Notes: generated by a model from the sequence alone, not told the origin. A DNA stretch of 64,000 nt from Ctenosaura bakeri (GCA_948474755.1 CAOLHI010000155.1:372001-436000), one strand, 5' to 3'; numbered from the stretch's first letter, positions 21,990-33,451 are shown. Numbers and translations are program-made.

Positions 21990-22444
21990 GACCTTTTCCG
22001 CATTTTATTTTTGAAATGGGCTGGTGCATCCTCCCACAAGGACATTCACATTTGGGAGCGAGCTGGGTTCGGACTACTTACTGTTTGTCCGGACTTCAGC
22101 CCGCTCCAGAACGCCCAGAACTGCTGGTCGCCCGTGCTATTGAAAGACTGATTAAAAGAGGACTTTCAATATTGCGGTGCGCTCCAGCCCGCCGCTCTGT
22201 AAAGTATAGATCTACAGGCACGCTCCGGTGTGGAGTCTGCAGATCTTCTGGGGGTGGGCTTCCGGCTGGAGAGCTTCTCCGATTGGTGGAGAGCCTTTGC
22301 CAACCAGAAGTCTCCATTTTCGTCGCCAGAGAGTGTGTAAAGCAGGCACACATAGCTCTGGACTGTCGTGGATCATCAGGAAGAGCGTGCCAGTCCAGTA
22401 AGTAATGGACTGCCCCATTTCCCCTCCAAAGTGCGGAAAAGCCC
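21990..22444 (+). mobile_element. GGCCTTTTCCGCA MITE, 455 bp (copy 1)
   Basis: Left terminus GACCTTTTCCGCAT, right terminus GTGCGGAAAAGCCC, flanked by a perfect 3-bp duplication TTA (21987-21989 and 22445-22447). The interior is GC-rich with a hairpin-like GAAAGACTGATT...GACTTTCAAT block, a CCGATTGGTGGAG region, and CCAGTAAGTA (22395-22404) about 40 bp from the right end. A 455-bp copy at 44896 differs at roughly a dozen positions, mostly transitions. It is non-coding. The 3-bp TWA-like duplication fits PIF/Harbinger best, but the assignment is inference. Confidence 0.8.
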
Positions 22445-22770
22445 TTAGTCTGTCCTTGAATGAAAAAGAAATAAATACAAAAGAAAATTCAAAAGAAATA
22501 AATATTGGCCTCAGACCTATTATGACCTCCTATTGGAATAGAACTATTGAATCAATGTGAATTCTTCATGTGTTGACTCACCATTGAACAACTGATTCAA
22601 CAGCTGTACTCCTATTTACAGTAAAACACAGGCATCCAGGAGGATAATATCTCTGGACATTACTATATCTAGCAGCAGCCATTAGAAGAAGAATTTGAAA
22701 TATCTGTTTAGCATAGCTTAGCTGATAGGAGAGATTCTCTCCACCAGTATGGTCTGTTTTTATCAGCATG
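22445..22770. other. Short gene-free stretch with possible repeat Y
   Basis: AT-rich. TATTGAATCAATGTGAATTC near 22545 resembles part of repeat Y. Nothing else was recognised. Confidence 0.3.
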
Positions 22771-22778
22771 GTCTAGAC

Positions 22779-23455
22779 CAGTGGTTCTCAACCTCTGGGT
22801 TGGAACCCCTTTGGGGGTCGAATGACCTTTTCACAGGGGTCACCTAAGTCCATCGGAAAATACATATTTCTGATGGTCTTAGACTCAATTTCCTCCTCGG
22901 TGGTGGTGTGCAAGCGCGAGCCACGTGCTCACGTACTCCTGCCCCCTGTTCAGAAGGGACTGAAATCTCTCCCCTTCTCCACTACTGGGAGAACCTCCCA
23001 TCTGACAGGCCAGCTTGGGGAGGTGGCGGCAGCACGGGGGGCAGGCCCCTTCCTTGCCATGGCCCTTGCTCCACTCACCATGGAGGGGGGTGCTGCGGAA
23101 GGGCCGGGGGGGGCTTTTCCGGGGGGTAAGCTGCGTCCGGTGCAAAGACAAAGGCGCTGGGATTCCCCCCCCCCGGCCAGGGTCGACACTCTGGAAACTT
23201 TTCCCACACTGCCCCCCCCGCAGAAATGAGAGCGAAGCAGAAGCAGAGCCTGGGAGAGTTCTTGGAGTTTTTTTTCCCGGGGGAAGATGCGCGGCTCCTC
23301 TTTCCCTCTCTGCCCCCCCATTCCCGGCTGGCAAGGCAGCCCTTGCCAGAGGGAGGCATTGTAAATAATAAATAAATAATTGTATGGTTGGGGGTCACCA
23401 CAATATGAAGAACTGTATTAAAGGGTCGTGGCATTAGGAAGGTTGAGAACCACTG
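22779..23455. mobile_element. SPIN-type hAT MITE with GC-rich interior (copy 1)
   Basis: Termini CAGTGGTTCTCAACCT and GGTTGAGAACCACTG are inverted. The flanks GTCTAGAC (22771-22778) and GTCTACAC (23456-23463) form an 8-bp target duplication with one mismatch. The outer segments (CCCTTTGGGGGTCGAATGAC and GGGTCACCACAATATGAAG) match the known hAT/SPIN type of vertebrate element, including the CCATCGG...CTGATGG hairpin. The centre (about 22900-23340) is GC-rich, with runs of C and G, unlike the AT-rich surroundings. There is no transposase. Confidence 0.8.
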
Positions 23456-23463
23456 GTCTACAC

Positions 23464-23931
23464 AGTTATCAAGTAGGAACAGTGTAAATGTTACTAAACA
23501 GCTGCCTTTGTATCATGGTCACTGACAATCGGTCAGTCTGGCTTCTGTTTCTTCTTGGTCTATTTTATATATCCTTCTCTCCCTAATCAGCTGATAGATT
23601 TTATTCAACCAGAATAGAAGCATCCACCATACCCCATTTCTATAAACAATTAATCTCCTCCAATCAGAAACCTTTAGGTGCTATAACATGCTGGTACCAC
23701 TTGGCCATCATCAGATTACATCAGCCGTGTGATGGCATTTAACATCACACCTGTCCTGGGTTCATTGAATGTCATTGGGTTCATTGTATATTAAGTCACT
23801 GCTTATACTAACTTATTTAAAGTTTGGCTGGGGTTACACCCAGAACCAATCAGTGCCTATGTTCTTCATGAAATACACGCATACACTTTACAATGCACAA
23901 AGCTTTCTGTTTTATAATCTATGCTTTTTGT
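23464..23931. other. Gene-free stretch, nothing recognised
   Basis: AT-rich sequence without recognised repeats or genes. Confidence 0.35.
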
Positions 23932-24062
23932 GTGTTTGTATGCTTTCAGGTTGTCTGTTGATTTATAGTGACCCCATGAATTTCACAAGCTTTCGTAGGC
24001 ATAGAATACTCAGAGGTGGTTTCGCCAGTTCCTTTGTACTGAACTCCACTTATGTTTGTGGG
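23932..24062 (-). mobile_element. Sauria-like SINE fragment
   Basis: CAGGTTGTCTGTTGATTTAT, GTGACCCCATGAATTTCAC and CAGAGGTGGTTTCGCCAGTT match the tail half of the Sauria SINE or a close variant on the minus strand. The head is missing. Confidence 0.5.
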
Positions 24063-25480
24063 TCTTAAACTTCTTAAATTAAATTTCATTTCACTCTTGC
24101 ACTGAAAGTGAAAACTGCCCCTAGAAAATCCTCAACAGACTGTCTCCTATGCCAAGACAACCTGCTTTCACCAAATTTTTGCCAACCAGAAGTCGTGTTT
24201 CCCCCCCCCACCCTTAACTGACAGTATAATAACCTGCTATAAGGGAGAAGGAGGAGAAAAACAACAAAGGGTAAAGGGACACCACTTTTAATAAAATTGT
24301 CTATTTGTACTGAGGTTTGGATTAGGGAAAGGGAGAACTTGACTGTTCCAAAGATGACAGGACATGTCTTTGACTGACAGGAAAAAAAATATCCAACGCA
24401 TATATTTGTATTTAAAATGGTAACCTCTTTTGGATCACTTCATCCCACAGACACGGTGGATAACGATAATTATTGAGGGATGGGAGATCTAGTTGATGTA
24501 TGGAGGGAACTTTTTTTTCTTAAAATTTGGAGTGTTTTCTTCATGGTGGAGCCAGTTCCATTTAACTGAAATGAGTATGTTTTGCACATTACCAATTAAA
24601 TTAAAGTGCCAAATGTGGAGGCATGAAATTGAAGACCTCTATTTCCAGGAAACATCTTCCAAGAGGTTATCTTAACAGGTTCCATGCCAGATCAGCTAAG
24701 CTTGAAAATGCATCTACGTTACAGGCTGCCAAAAAGACATTCTTGGACTTTGTTCAAAGAAGATGCTAAGCATCGTCTCCTACCTTTTCCCCTCTCATTC
24801 CCACTTTGTCCTTAACTTAGAATGTCATCTCCTTCAATTTGCTTTTTTTTAAAAAAAAAAAGATAGTTGATATTGTCATAAAACACTGAGTTTAATCACC
24901 TATCCTGGCACGTTGTCCTCTGTCATATAAGGAGGAGATGTTGTTTTCTCTCCCTGTTTTTTTTTTTTTTTTCCATTTGCTGCAGCTGATAGAAAAGGCA
25001 CTCATCTATTAGTGGTCACAGAACATGACAACACTCACATCCAGCAAGATTGCTTTGTTGTACCTGTATCCTCGAAGATAATCCCCCTCTGTAGCAGACA
25101 GGCATCGCTGGGAGCAATGTCCAAGGGCATTGACCAAAAGTGAATATCCTCACATATTCGCTGTTGAGAAGAAACATCTCTCCCAACTATTGCATTTTTT
25201 TTTATTAGTTACATGACAGACACAAATGAAATTATACTTCAGATTACTGAAACTCAACCATTTACTGCAAACACAAGACAGCAAAAAGATCACATCAGGA
25301 TCAAACAATCCAATAAAGTCACAATGCAAAGAGGTGAACGTGGCACATTGGTAATTAGAATTGTTGGCAGTTTGGACACCCACCTAAAAGTCTCTGTCAT
25401 TGCATTGTTATGTCACATATTGTAAATAAAAAAATATAGAAAGGCTGGGAAATAATTGGAGCAAGTATGTGTTTAGAATA
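24063..25480. other. Repeat-poor stretch
   Basis: There are homopolymer tracts near 24847-24861 and 24957-24973. The section at about 24760-25200 is free of recognisable repeats and has mixed composition (TGCAGCTGATAG, TTATTAGTGGTCAC-type phrases), which may mark constrained non-coding DNA. No exon is convincing. Confidence 0.35.
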
Positions 25481-25485
25481 ATACT

Positions 25486-25488
<3 letters not shown>

Positions 25489-25529
<41 letters not shown>

Positions 25530-25555
25530 TTCTTCCTTTTCTTCCTTTCTTTTTT
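25489..25555. repeat. (CTTT)n microsatellite
   Basis: About eleven CTTT units followed by imperfect TTCC/TTTT variants and a T run. A simple repeat. Confidence 0.9.
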
Positions 25556-28060
25556 TTATATTTTCAAAAAAACACTAAAACCCACTACAAAAAAATAAAA
25601 GAACACATAAAAGAAAAAAAGAAGAAAACAACATCCAGGAAAAAATAAAATATCTGATTTAGAAGTTGAAGAATAAGGAGAAAGACAAAGAAAAAGAAAA
25701 AAGGCAGAGAAGAAAAAGAATCAACTCTCCTCTCCTTTTAAATGGATTATAGCTTGCCAATTGATTTAAGCTTCTCAAAAAATAATATTCAATGTTTCTC
25801 TTCTTCTTCCTCCCACAATTTGTTCTTCAAAGACAGAAAACATATGAATTTTTTCCTTGTTAATATATCAAACATAGTATCCCCCTATTATTTCTCCCAT
25901 ATTCTGTTACAATTTACTTACATGGTATATAACATTAATAGTAAAAAACATTAATACTACTAAATAGCCTTACTGTTGCTAATTTTTCTAAATGCTGCTT
26001 ACTTATTTAAGTGCATAGTATTTTCACCGGTTAAGTGTATAGATTCAAATATATCAGTATTTTTATACACATAATCCAGTAATTATCTTAAATCTGTGAC
26101 TTCATTGCATAGTATATTCACTAGTTCAAATTGTAGACCTCTTTCATTTTGAATTTAACTGCCCTCGTCCCTCATAGCTATCTTTATCATGATTGCTTCT
26201 CACATAACATTTTAAAATCACTGTCCTGAGGCAATATCCCTATATTTGACATGTTTCTCACAACCCTTCAATCTTACAAACTAAATTAACTTGGCTTCAT
26301 TCAAGCCTTACACATAGTATTAGAAAATTACAGCTATAAGACAACATCCTTAACCTTGAAATCTTTCTAATACCTTGTTCAATCGTGCAAACTGAATCAA
26401 CTTGTTTTCGATCAACTGTCAAAGTAGTTTGCTTACAAGTCACATTTAAATTCATTCCATAATGTCATGTGATCTCCCACTCATATACTGAAACCTCTTG
26501 GTTTTAAATCTCCCCCATTAACTGGGCTTGTACTTGTCTATATGTCTAATTTTCATCTTCTTTTGCTTCCATGTCAAATTCTTTGATTCCCTCTGTTATC
26601 TTCTGTGTCTCGCTCTTGTCTTTGCTCTCCAAACAGATCAGTTCCTTGATCTCTTTCCTCATGATGTCTACCATATTGTTTTTTCCAGATTAAAAATTCT
26701 CCATGTCTTTCCTCCTGAGGCCATTGCAGAATAAACTATAGCTGTTCTAGACAAGGTTCCATTTTTCACTTAATCCAGCATTTATGGAGTTAAAAATTCA
26801 CTTCCTGGAAATCTGGCAAAAACTGTCAGTAAAACAACACCCAACTGATAACGTCTATACTTTCTCATGCTGTGATTTCTCCTCATCAAGTTCCAATTCC
26901 TTCTTACAAATCAAATGAATTTCAGTCCATTCACAAAGTAAATGCATTTAAATCCTTAATTCTTCTCTTTTAAAACAAAAAGCTCCAATTTTCTAATTCA
27001 GCTGTCCTGGTTCTGGTCTTATGAGGCAAACAGACTTACTCAGCTTTCAGCTGCAGAAAGAAAACAGCTGCTTCTCTGTTCCATTTTAATCATAAGGTTC
27101 TTCACTTTTATGAGTTCCAAGGTTAATTAAAAGTTCTTTTAAAAAGCAGGTTGTTAGCCTTCGGCCTTCAGATCTTTTGATCTGAATAGCTGTGTTTCAT
27201 GGCAAGGCACAGTATTATCTCTTCACTTCTTCCCATTCACAACACATTTACTGAAAAGTAAACACATATGATTGTTTACTTTTTAAGAAAGTCCATGTCA
27301 GTTGCAATTGGTAACTTGCATATCAGTGATGTGATCTCAGCTCTGGGCTTTAGTGAAAACTTTAAGGTGTATCCAAGATGCTGATTTATTTTGAAGATAC
27401 TGCTCAGTTCCTTAACTGAACTGAACTAGTGTTGCAATGTTTTCAAAATAGCAATAAAGGACAGTCAAAATTTATGACATGCACAGTGGACATCTTGTAA
27501 TTAACAATCTGAAACCTGAATTCATTTTTCCCTATTTACAGAGGTACTGTTGCATCCCACTGTGTTGCTTTGCTACTGGAAAGTTCCTACTTCTTAGCAA
27601 AATGCTATGTCCATCCCCACACAAGTGCCAAGTCTAGCACCTGCTTCCACTTGCCTAAGGCATCAGACATACACTTTTCAATTATGATTGCATTAAGGTA
27701 GATGTGGCTTGGGTTATATGTTCTAGTAACTAATCTAGTTGTTTCACTAGGGCTTATAAACCTCTTCTGAGCTTGGCAATCAGGTATGGAAAACATTTCT
27801 TCTGTACTTGTATTGCTCAGAGCTTAGAAGCAATGTGTTAAAAGTAACACAGTTACCTGCAAAACATTATGGAGGATGGAGAGGACAGTTCTATAATGTT
27901 CTATAATGGTTGGAATTGCTATCACCTTTTGTGGTGAAACTTAAGGAATGCATGCAGCCCCAGGACTCCACACTGTCCACAACTCTATTAAAACATTATT
28001 TTTTGTAGCAATAGCTATTGTTTCCCCCCTATATTGAATTGCTTTTTTAAAAAATGCTTT
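25556..28060. other. Long AT-rich stretch, origin unclear
   Basis: A purine-rich A/G segment (25560-25730) follows the CTTT tract. The pyrimidine-rich sequence after it (TCTTCTTCTTCCTCC, many TTTCTCAC phrases) could be a reversed LINE untranslated region, but I see no reverse transcriptase or endonuclease motifs on either strand. No gene is recognisable. Confidence 0.35.
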
Positions 28061-28330
28061 TTAAGAAGTAATGGGTTGGCAATACATATTTTAAGCAAAG
28101 AGTGACATGATTAATTGTTGCTTTCTACACTGCAAGAGGCAATGGGAACAAATTACTTTTACAAAGTAACACACCAAGCTCTGCTGCCATCATTACATTG
28201 GATACAAATAAATGCCTTTATATATCCTTGCTCAGTTATGATACAAAGTCAATAAAAGGAATAATGCCTAGAATTATGCCATTAAACCTGATCTAAGTGC
28301 CTTCCAAGGTTCCCATCCTATATTTTTATT
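28061..28330. promoter_or_regulatory. Candidate conserved non-coding stretch
   Basis: Repeat-free, with homeodomain-like and other AT-rich cores (GATTAATTGTTGC, CATTACATTGG, CAATAAAAGG) and no ORF. It is suspected only from texture. Comparison with another amniote genome would decide. Confidence 0.15.
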
Positions 28331-28502
28331 TCAGGTAATTGTACTACTGCTTATGTGAGTTAAAAGGACTTTTATAATAATTGCTGTGGTCTTTTTTTAC
28401 TGAGACCTCTCATGAGAGCAGCCTGTTTGTTTGTGTAAAGTAAATGCATTCTCTTTACCTAGAGCAGTAAGAGTTCCTCTTTCCCTATCATAGAGAATTA
28501 CT

Positions 28503-28720
28503 AAATCACTGAATCACAGAGTCTGGAATTCCCTGCAAGTGCAAGAATCCACTTCAAAGACATCCCAGAAAAGTGATAATCCAACAGCTGTTTAAAAATC
28601 CTCCAGTGAAAGACAGTCAACCAATTTCTAAGGTAATCTGTTCCACTGTCAAATGGTTCAACAGTGAATGAAAGGAGAATGAGAGGAGGAAAAGATCTTT
28701 TTAAGGGAGTTACACATGTA
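28503..28720 (-). mobile_element. CR1 LINE 3' end, old
   Basis: ATCACTGAATCACAGAGTCT resembles the reversed CR1 tail. CTGTTTAAAAATCCTCCAGT, CCAATTTCTAAGG and TTCCACTGTCAAATGG follow, as in the copy at 9196. It is strongly diverged. Confidence 0.6.
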
Positions 28721-28747
28721 TACTCCATGAACAAATGTGTTAAGAGT

Positions 28748-28995
28748 AACCAAGGGTGTTGCCATACTACATGGTTATAGCACTTTTATAATGTTTTAAC
28801 ATCCATGGTTCCACCCTTTAGATTTCTAGGGCATACATTTGGTCAGTGAGGTACTCTGAATTCTTTGCTTGAGAGCGCCAGTGCTGTTTTCTAGCATAAA
28901 ATTGCACGTGAGCAAATGAGACATCTCAGGCTTCCATGGGATGTTGGCATGGCAATTAAGTTGGAATCAAGCTGTTATAATTTTTCTGTGTGGAC
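28748..28995. mobile_element. Palindromic MITE P-like, degraded
   Basis: GGTTATAGCACTTTTATAATG, then ACATCCATGGTTCCACCC on the left and GGGATGTTGGCATGGCAATT, TTGGAATCAAGCTGTTATAA on the right. This is the same arm order as palindromic MITE P but much more diverged, with a longer loop. Confidence 0.5.
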
Positions 28996-29034
28996 ATATC
29001 CAAGAGAGGAGAGAAAGAAACTTCTTTTGACTGC

Positions 29035-29110
29035 AAATCCAGAATACTTCAGCCATTATAGCTATTGACCATGATAGTCAGGGAATGTTGGGAGTTAAAG
29101 TTCAAAAAGT
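29035..29110. repeat. Foldback repeat fragment
   Basis: TATTGACCATGATAGTCAGG and GGGAGTTAAAGTTC match the middle of the common squamate foldback repeat also seen at 15908. Only one arm remains. Confidence 0.35.
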
Positions 29111-29187
29111 TTCTTTCGCTGGTAATGCATACCGGTACTATTGTGCCATATAGCTACAACTTACAAACATTGCAAGTATTAGCTTGT

Positions 29188-29425
29188 TCTTTTGTGCCTT
29201 CCAGTAATTTATGACTTATGGAGACCCTACAACAAACATATCATATAGTTTTCTTGACAATATTTCAGGAGGAGGTTGCCTTTGTCTTCCTCTAAAGTTG
29301 TGAGAATGTGACTTGACAAAGAACACCCAGTGGATTTCTTTAGCTGAGTGGGGATTCAAGTCCTGGTCTCCAAGGTCTTAGACTAATATCCAAACAACTA
29401 CATCATGCTGGCTCTTGCAAGCATT
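29188..29425 (-). mobile_element. Sauria-type SINE
   Basis: Minus-strand order: TTTTGTGCCTTCCAGTAATT, ATGACTTATGGAGACC, GGAGGAGGTTGCCTTTGTC, AAGTCCTGGTCTCCAAGG, CAAACAACTACATCATGCTG. Near full length, moderately diverged. Confidence 0.75.
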
Positions 29426-30236
29426 ATACTGTGGTGTAATTAAAGCAACGGATATGGGGAGAGAGGTGTGGTTGGGACAACAAATCATTGATATGAGCTG
29501 ATGCATATCTAAGCAGATGGCTGCAGTGAAGTCCAGGTAATCAATCAAAGGGACATAATAAAGTATATTTGATCACATAAATTAGTTGTCATATAAAATA
29601 AAATTATATTTTAGGTGCACAGCTTTTTATCATTTAAGTCTTATGTGCAGGAGATGTTGAGAAACTTCAGCTGAGAACATTTCCCAATACTGCTATATGT
29701 AGTTCTGTTCTGTACAAAATGACCCTGTAAACAAAGTTATCTGCTTGGATTGCAAAGTTAATCACTTAAATTGCCAAGGAAAGATAAAGCAGCAACATAA
29801 TGATTCATCATTATAATTAATGGTGGCCATCCACATTTCAAGAATGTTAGAAAGAATGAGTACAGGAAAAAGAAAAGGCCTGTATTGTCCCCATTAGTAA
29901 TTCTGCTACAGTGTTTGGCACATAATATACAGAACTATCCTGAAATTGTCCCATATATTCTGAGAAGCAGAGAGACAATGCCAGAACAGTGACCAGGGGC
30001 ACACAATTAAACGAGAAGTATTACTATATAGCATCAAAGTAATGTTATCAAAAATTATGAGTCCCTGTTGTAAAGTCTTTGGACTTCACATCCAGCAGGA
30101 AAGAAACAATAGAGAATAGGAAACAAAGAGAAGCAACTTGTACCATAGTAGGGGTTGAAATACTATTATAAAATTTCCAAAACAAGAGAGAGGAGTTGAA
30201 GAGTGGGTTTCTTGAATTTTGGGAAACCCATATAAG
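29426..30236. promoter_or_regulatory. Repeat-free stretch, candidate non-coding constraint
   Basis: The section at about 29520-29860 is repeat-free. It carries AT cores such as GGTAATCAATCAAAGGG, TGATTCATCATTATAATTAA and TTAATCACTTAAATTG, and no ORF. The texture resembles developmental enhancers, but this is only a guess without alignment. Confidence 0.15.
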
Positions 30237-30240
30237 AAGA

Positions 30241-30551
30241 GTCTTGGACTTATCAGAATCACTTTGAACTTATTATGCACAAAGTTTTCACATAGTTTTT
30301 TTAAGGAAAGAAAACAGTATTTTTATGCAAGAAGTAATAGTTCTGCAGAGAAATTTTGTGTACAATGTTTCAAACTACAGATTTTTTTTTCTGCACAGGA
30401 AACATCATGATCTGTCCAGAAAGTAATATACTTTCCTGTACAGAATAATATAAATATTACTTCTGTGCAGAAAATTCCATTGCCTGAACAAAAACAGAAA
30501 ACAAACAAACAAACAAAAAACACATGCAAGTTTTGAGTAAGTCCAAGACTT
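30241..30551. mobile_element. AT-rich foldback element H (copy 3)
   Basis: Begins GTCTTGGACTTATCAG and ends GTAAGTCCAAGAC, so the termini are inverted repeats of about 12 bp. Several internal inverted phrases (CTGCACAGGAAAC, TACTTTCCTGTACAGAA, TTCTGTGCAGAAAA) create stacked hairpins. Related copies lie at 6640, 17690 and 37846. It is non-coding and probably a MITE of unknown superfamily. Confidence 0.6.
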
Positions 30552-30907
30552 ATGGTCCCAAATGGTCTTTGAACATTGCAGTTTCAAAGACATTCTTGCA
30601 TCAAGAGGAAAATTGCTAAGTTCACTCATTGCTGCTTTCAAGAATGAAATGAGCAAAGAACTACATTTCTAGTTCATGGATAGACAGCTAGCATTGGTCA
30701 CAAGAAAGGCCTTGCAACTGTCTGGCTCACCAGGTGGGGCCCTTCATGAGAAAGATAGCCTTGCTACAGCTATCCATGCTTTGATAATTTTCAAAGTAGA
30801 CTGCTGTAATGCACTATTTGCATAGATGTCCTTGAAAATTGTCTAGAAGCTACAACTGGTACTTGGTTGTTCTTGGGAGCTAAGCATGTTAACACCATTA
30901 TTCCTAA

Positions 30908-31015
30908 GTTTATATTGTAGTAGTATATTTATTAAGCCAATCAAAAAGGGACAAAAATCCATGTGCTAGCTTTTGAAACCAAGGTTTCTTCATCATGCTG
31001 AGATGTTAAAACAAC
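30908..31015 (-). repeat. LINE-like tail Z (copy 1)
   Basis: TTATTAAGCCAATCAAAAAG, GTGCTAGCTTTTGAAACCAA and GTTTCTTCATCATGCTG form the reverse complement of the stretch at 55340-55450 (TGATGAAGAAGCC, GAAAACTAGTGTG, GGCCAATAAAGGC). A similar tail is at 52210. Family not resolved (LINE or Penelope-like). Confidence 0.45.
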
Positions 31016-32034
31016 AAGAGCAGCTGAGAAAGTAGGGAAAAGGAAGAAATGATGAAGCTGGAGTCAGAAGTCTACATTTTGTCTTGAAATGGTATGGGAG
31101 AAGGAGTATGTAGTCTATCACTTTAAGCTGTTCACACAGTTTAGATAGTTTATGTCTATGTTGTACAAACTCCTCTTCTAGCAGTACTGGATCCTACCGT
31201 TGAGTAGTTAAGTTTGATATTCTTCACATAGAAATACAAGACTTAGTTGTGTTGACCAAAACCTAATTCCCAAGTCTACACTGTGGTAATTAGGCCAATC
31301 AAAATTGCTAAGTTGGCCTGGCTACTCAATGCTGGTATGAATCTTTACAGCTCAAAAAAGCTTGCGATTTGGATACCTTGAAGACCACTTTCATTCTTCT
31401 AATCACCTGGAGAACTGTCTTGAGATCCTCCTCATTAAGTTAGGTGGGCAACTTTAAGCAGCCTTCTCTATATTTGCACAGATCTTCAAAGGTGTGATGT
31501 ATGGCTTACATCCAGTCACTAGAATCAACCCATGGATTCAGTTTTTAAATTCACACTTAAAAGAATCTAGATGAATCAATACATCTACTCTAGTTAGGAA
31601 TAGCAATTGAATTTAGAAATCTCTATCTATCCAGTTATCTAGCTGGACTTAGAAAGATATTCCAGGGAAAGTTCATTGCTGGAAATGCTGCCCCAGCCAT
31701 AAATAAACTAAACATGATTGACTAAACCATTATTAACACATGTAGAACCAGTCTATCTATCTAAACTAATTAAAAAAAATTATTAGTGTTGTTACTGTTC
31801 CTAAAACATGCTTCAGATACTGCTTTGCTAACATGTAGGTCGATCTCTCTGCTGGAAAATAATATAGGGAAATGGTTTTGACTACTTTTATCTACTTCCC
31901 AGCTGCTTAAAAAAATCCTTTTGCCAGTATTTAGTACACAACACCTTATTATGCAGAGTTATTTCATATTCAGTCCCCTCTCCTTTTCTGAGATCCTTGC
32001 AAAACAAGGCAGATTCGAAGGGTCCTTGTGGTTG
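31016..32034. other. Gene-free stretch with repeat Y
   Basis: Diverged repeat Y at about 31523-31625 (ATGGATTCAG ... ATCTACTCTAGTTAGGAA, AGCAATTGAATTTAG). Otherwise AT-rich and without recognised features. Confidence 0.4.
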
Positions 32035-32036
32035 AA

Positions 32037-32071
<35 letters not shown>

Positions 32072-32090
32072 ACACACACACACACACACA
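32035..32090. repeat. Compound (CT)n(AT)n(AC)n microsatellite
   Basis: Three adjoining dinucleotide tracts: CT from about 32037, TA from about 32059, and AC from about 32072. The compound type is common and likely length-variable. Confidence 0.9.
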
Positions 32091-32778
32091 GTCACCATCC
32101 ATTGTTGAAAAGGAGCTTTATGGAGACAAAAGTGCCATATTTCAAACTGACAAAGCCTGTTTAAGTTTGTGTCAGCATTTCTAGTACATTTATTTGAAGC
32201 CTAGCCTTTGCAGCTTAATATATCAGCCTCATCAAACACAGAAACTTTCTTTCAGAGGAAATTTGTTTTCAAGAATTATGAGGACTGAAAGAAATTGGAC
32301 AGAGCTTTTTTTTTTTAGTTTGTTTTTTTAAATGCTTTATGTATTTAGAGAACTGAGAAAAGTGGAAGCTTTTTTTTTCTTCGTCTATTCTTCTATGGTT
32401 TGGAATAAAATAGGTCTCTAAAATATAGGTAAAGTCACAACAATCCCCTAGTCTTCTCTTGCACTCTTTGCCTGAATCCTCTTCTCTTACTAGAGTGAGA
32501 TTTCTTCAGAGTAATAGTCACAATAATAAGGGGAGGGGCTTTCTCCTTCTGGGCTCATTGATTTTTCAGTTTTCATTTTCAAAGGAATGAAAGTATACTG
32601 CCTTTTCCATATATATGTGTGTGTATATATGTGTGTGTGTATGTATGGGCAAGATTCTACCCAGAGGCTCATGAAGAACAAAACTCATTCCAGTCCTCTA
32701 ATATTTTGTCCAATGTGTTCAAATGTACCAGACTAAACGAACTAAAATAAACCACTGGCCCTTGTCTGTCAATCAGAG
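32091..32778. other. Gene-free stretch
   Basis: AT-rich with T-runs and a short imperfect (TATG/TGTG) tract near 32611-32646. No gene or dated repeat is recognisable. Confidence 0.4.
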
Positions 32779-32781
32779 TTC

Positions 32782-32982
32782 ATTTTACACTACATAATTA
32801 TAGTATTATGATTCCACTTTAACTGCCATGGCAATATCGTAGGGAATCCTGTAGTTTGTAGTTTGGTGAGGCACCAGAGCTTTCTGAGAATTCCAAATAT
32901 CCCTCCCTGTACTAGAAATCCCAGGATTCGATAGGATGTTGCCATGGCAGTTAAATTGGAATCACAGCTTTGTAACAGTGTA
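32782..32982. mobile_element. Palindromic MITE P-like, older subfamily
   Basis: TAATTATAGTATTATGATTCC, TTAACTGCCATGGCAAT on the left and GTTGCCATGGCAGTTAAATT, GGAATCACAGCTTTGTAAC on the right arm. It shares the arm order of MITE P but has the TTAACTGCCATGG variant. Its right end is interrupted by the Tigger-like element. Confidence 0.6.
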
Positions 32983-33451
32983 TAGTCCTCCCTCCTCATT
33001 TGTAGGTTTGACAAATTCACGATTTCATGTGTTTGCCTCTCCCTCATTTCCTTGCATTTCTCACCTCAGGCTTGTGTTCATCATGGACTTTTTTTTTTTC
33101 CTTTTGGGTGCGCAAAACTTCCTCCATGCCATGTGGCTACACATTCTGCCGTAGAGTGGTAGCTTATTGGTCAAGTGTTCTCTTTCCTTCTACCTCTCCT
33201 TTCTCATGATGGTGACGAGAAGTATCTAGAACCCCAGAACTCCACTCTTCTCTGTCTGGGGGGAAAGCACTGGTAAACCTTTTACATTGTATTTCCCCCC
33301 CCCGCCAATGCCAGAGCCAGGGGCAAAGGAATGGGAGGGGGAAAGCTCTGCAGGGGAATGGGAGGTGGATTATAGGAGAGTTATTCACCGTTTTTTCCAC
33401 TTTCATAAGAGTTCTGCACCCCAAGCCTTCATGAATATGGAAGGGACACTG
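32983..33451. mobile_element. Tigger/pogo-like MITE, 469 bp
   Basis: Left TAGTCCTCCCTCCTCATTTG and right ATGAATATGGAAGGGACACTG are inverted repeats with substitutions. The flanking dinucleotide TA occurs at 32981-32982 and 33452-33453, the mark of Tc1/mariner-superfamily insertion. It contains a C run near 33295 but no transposase. Confidence 0.6.
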
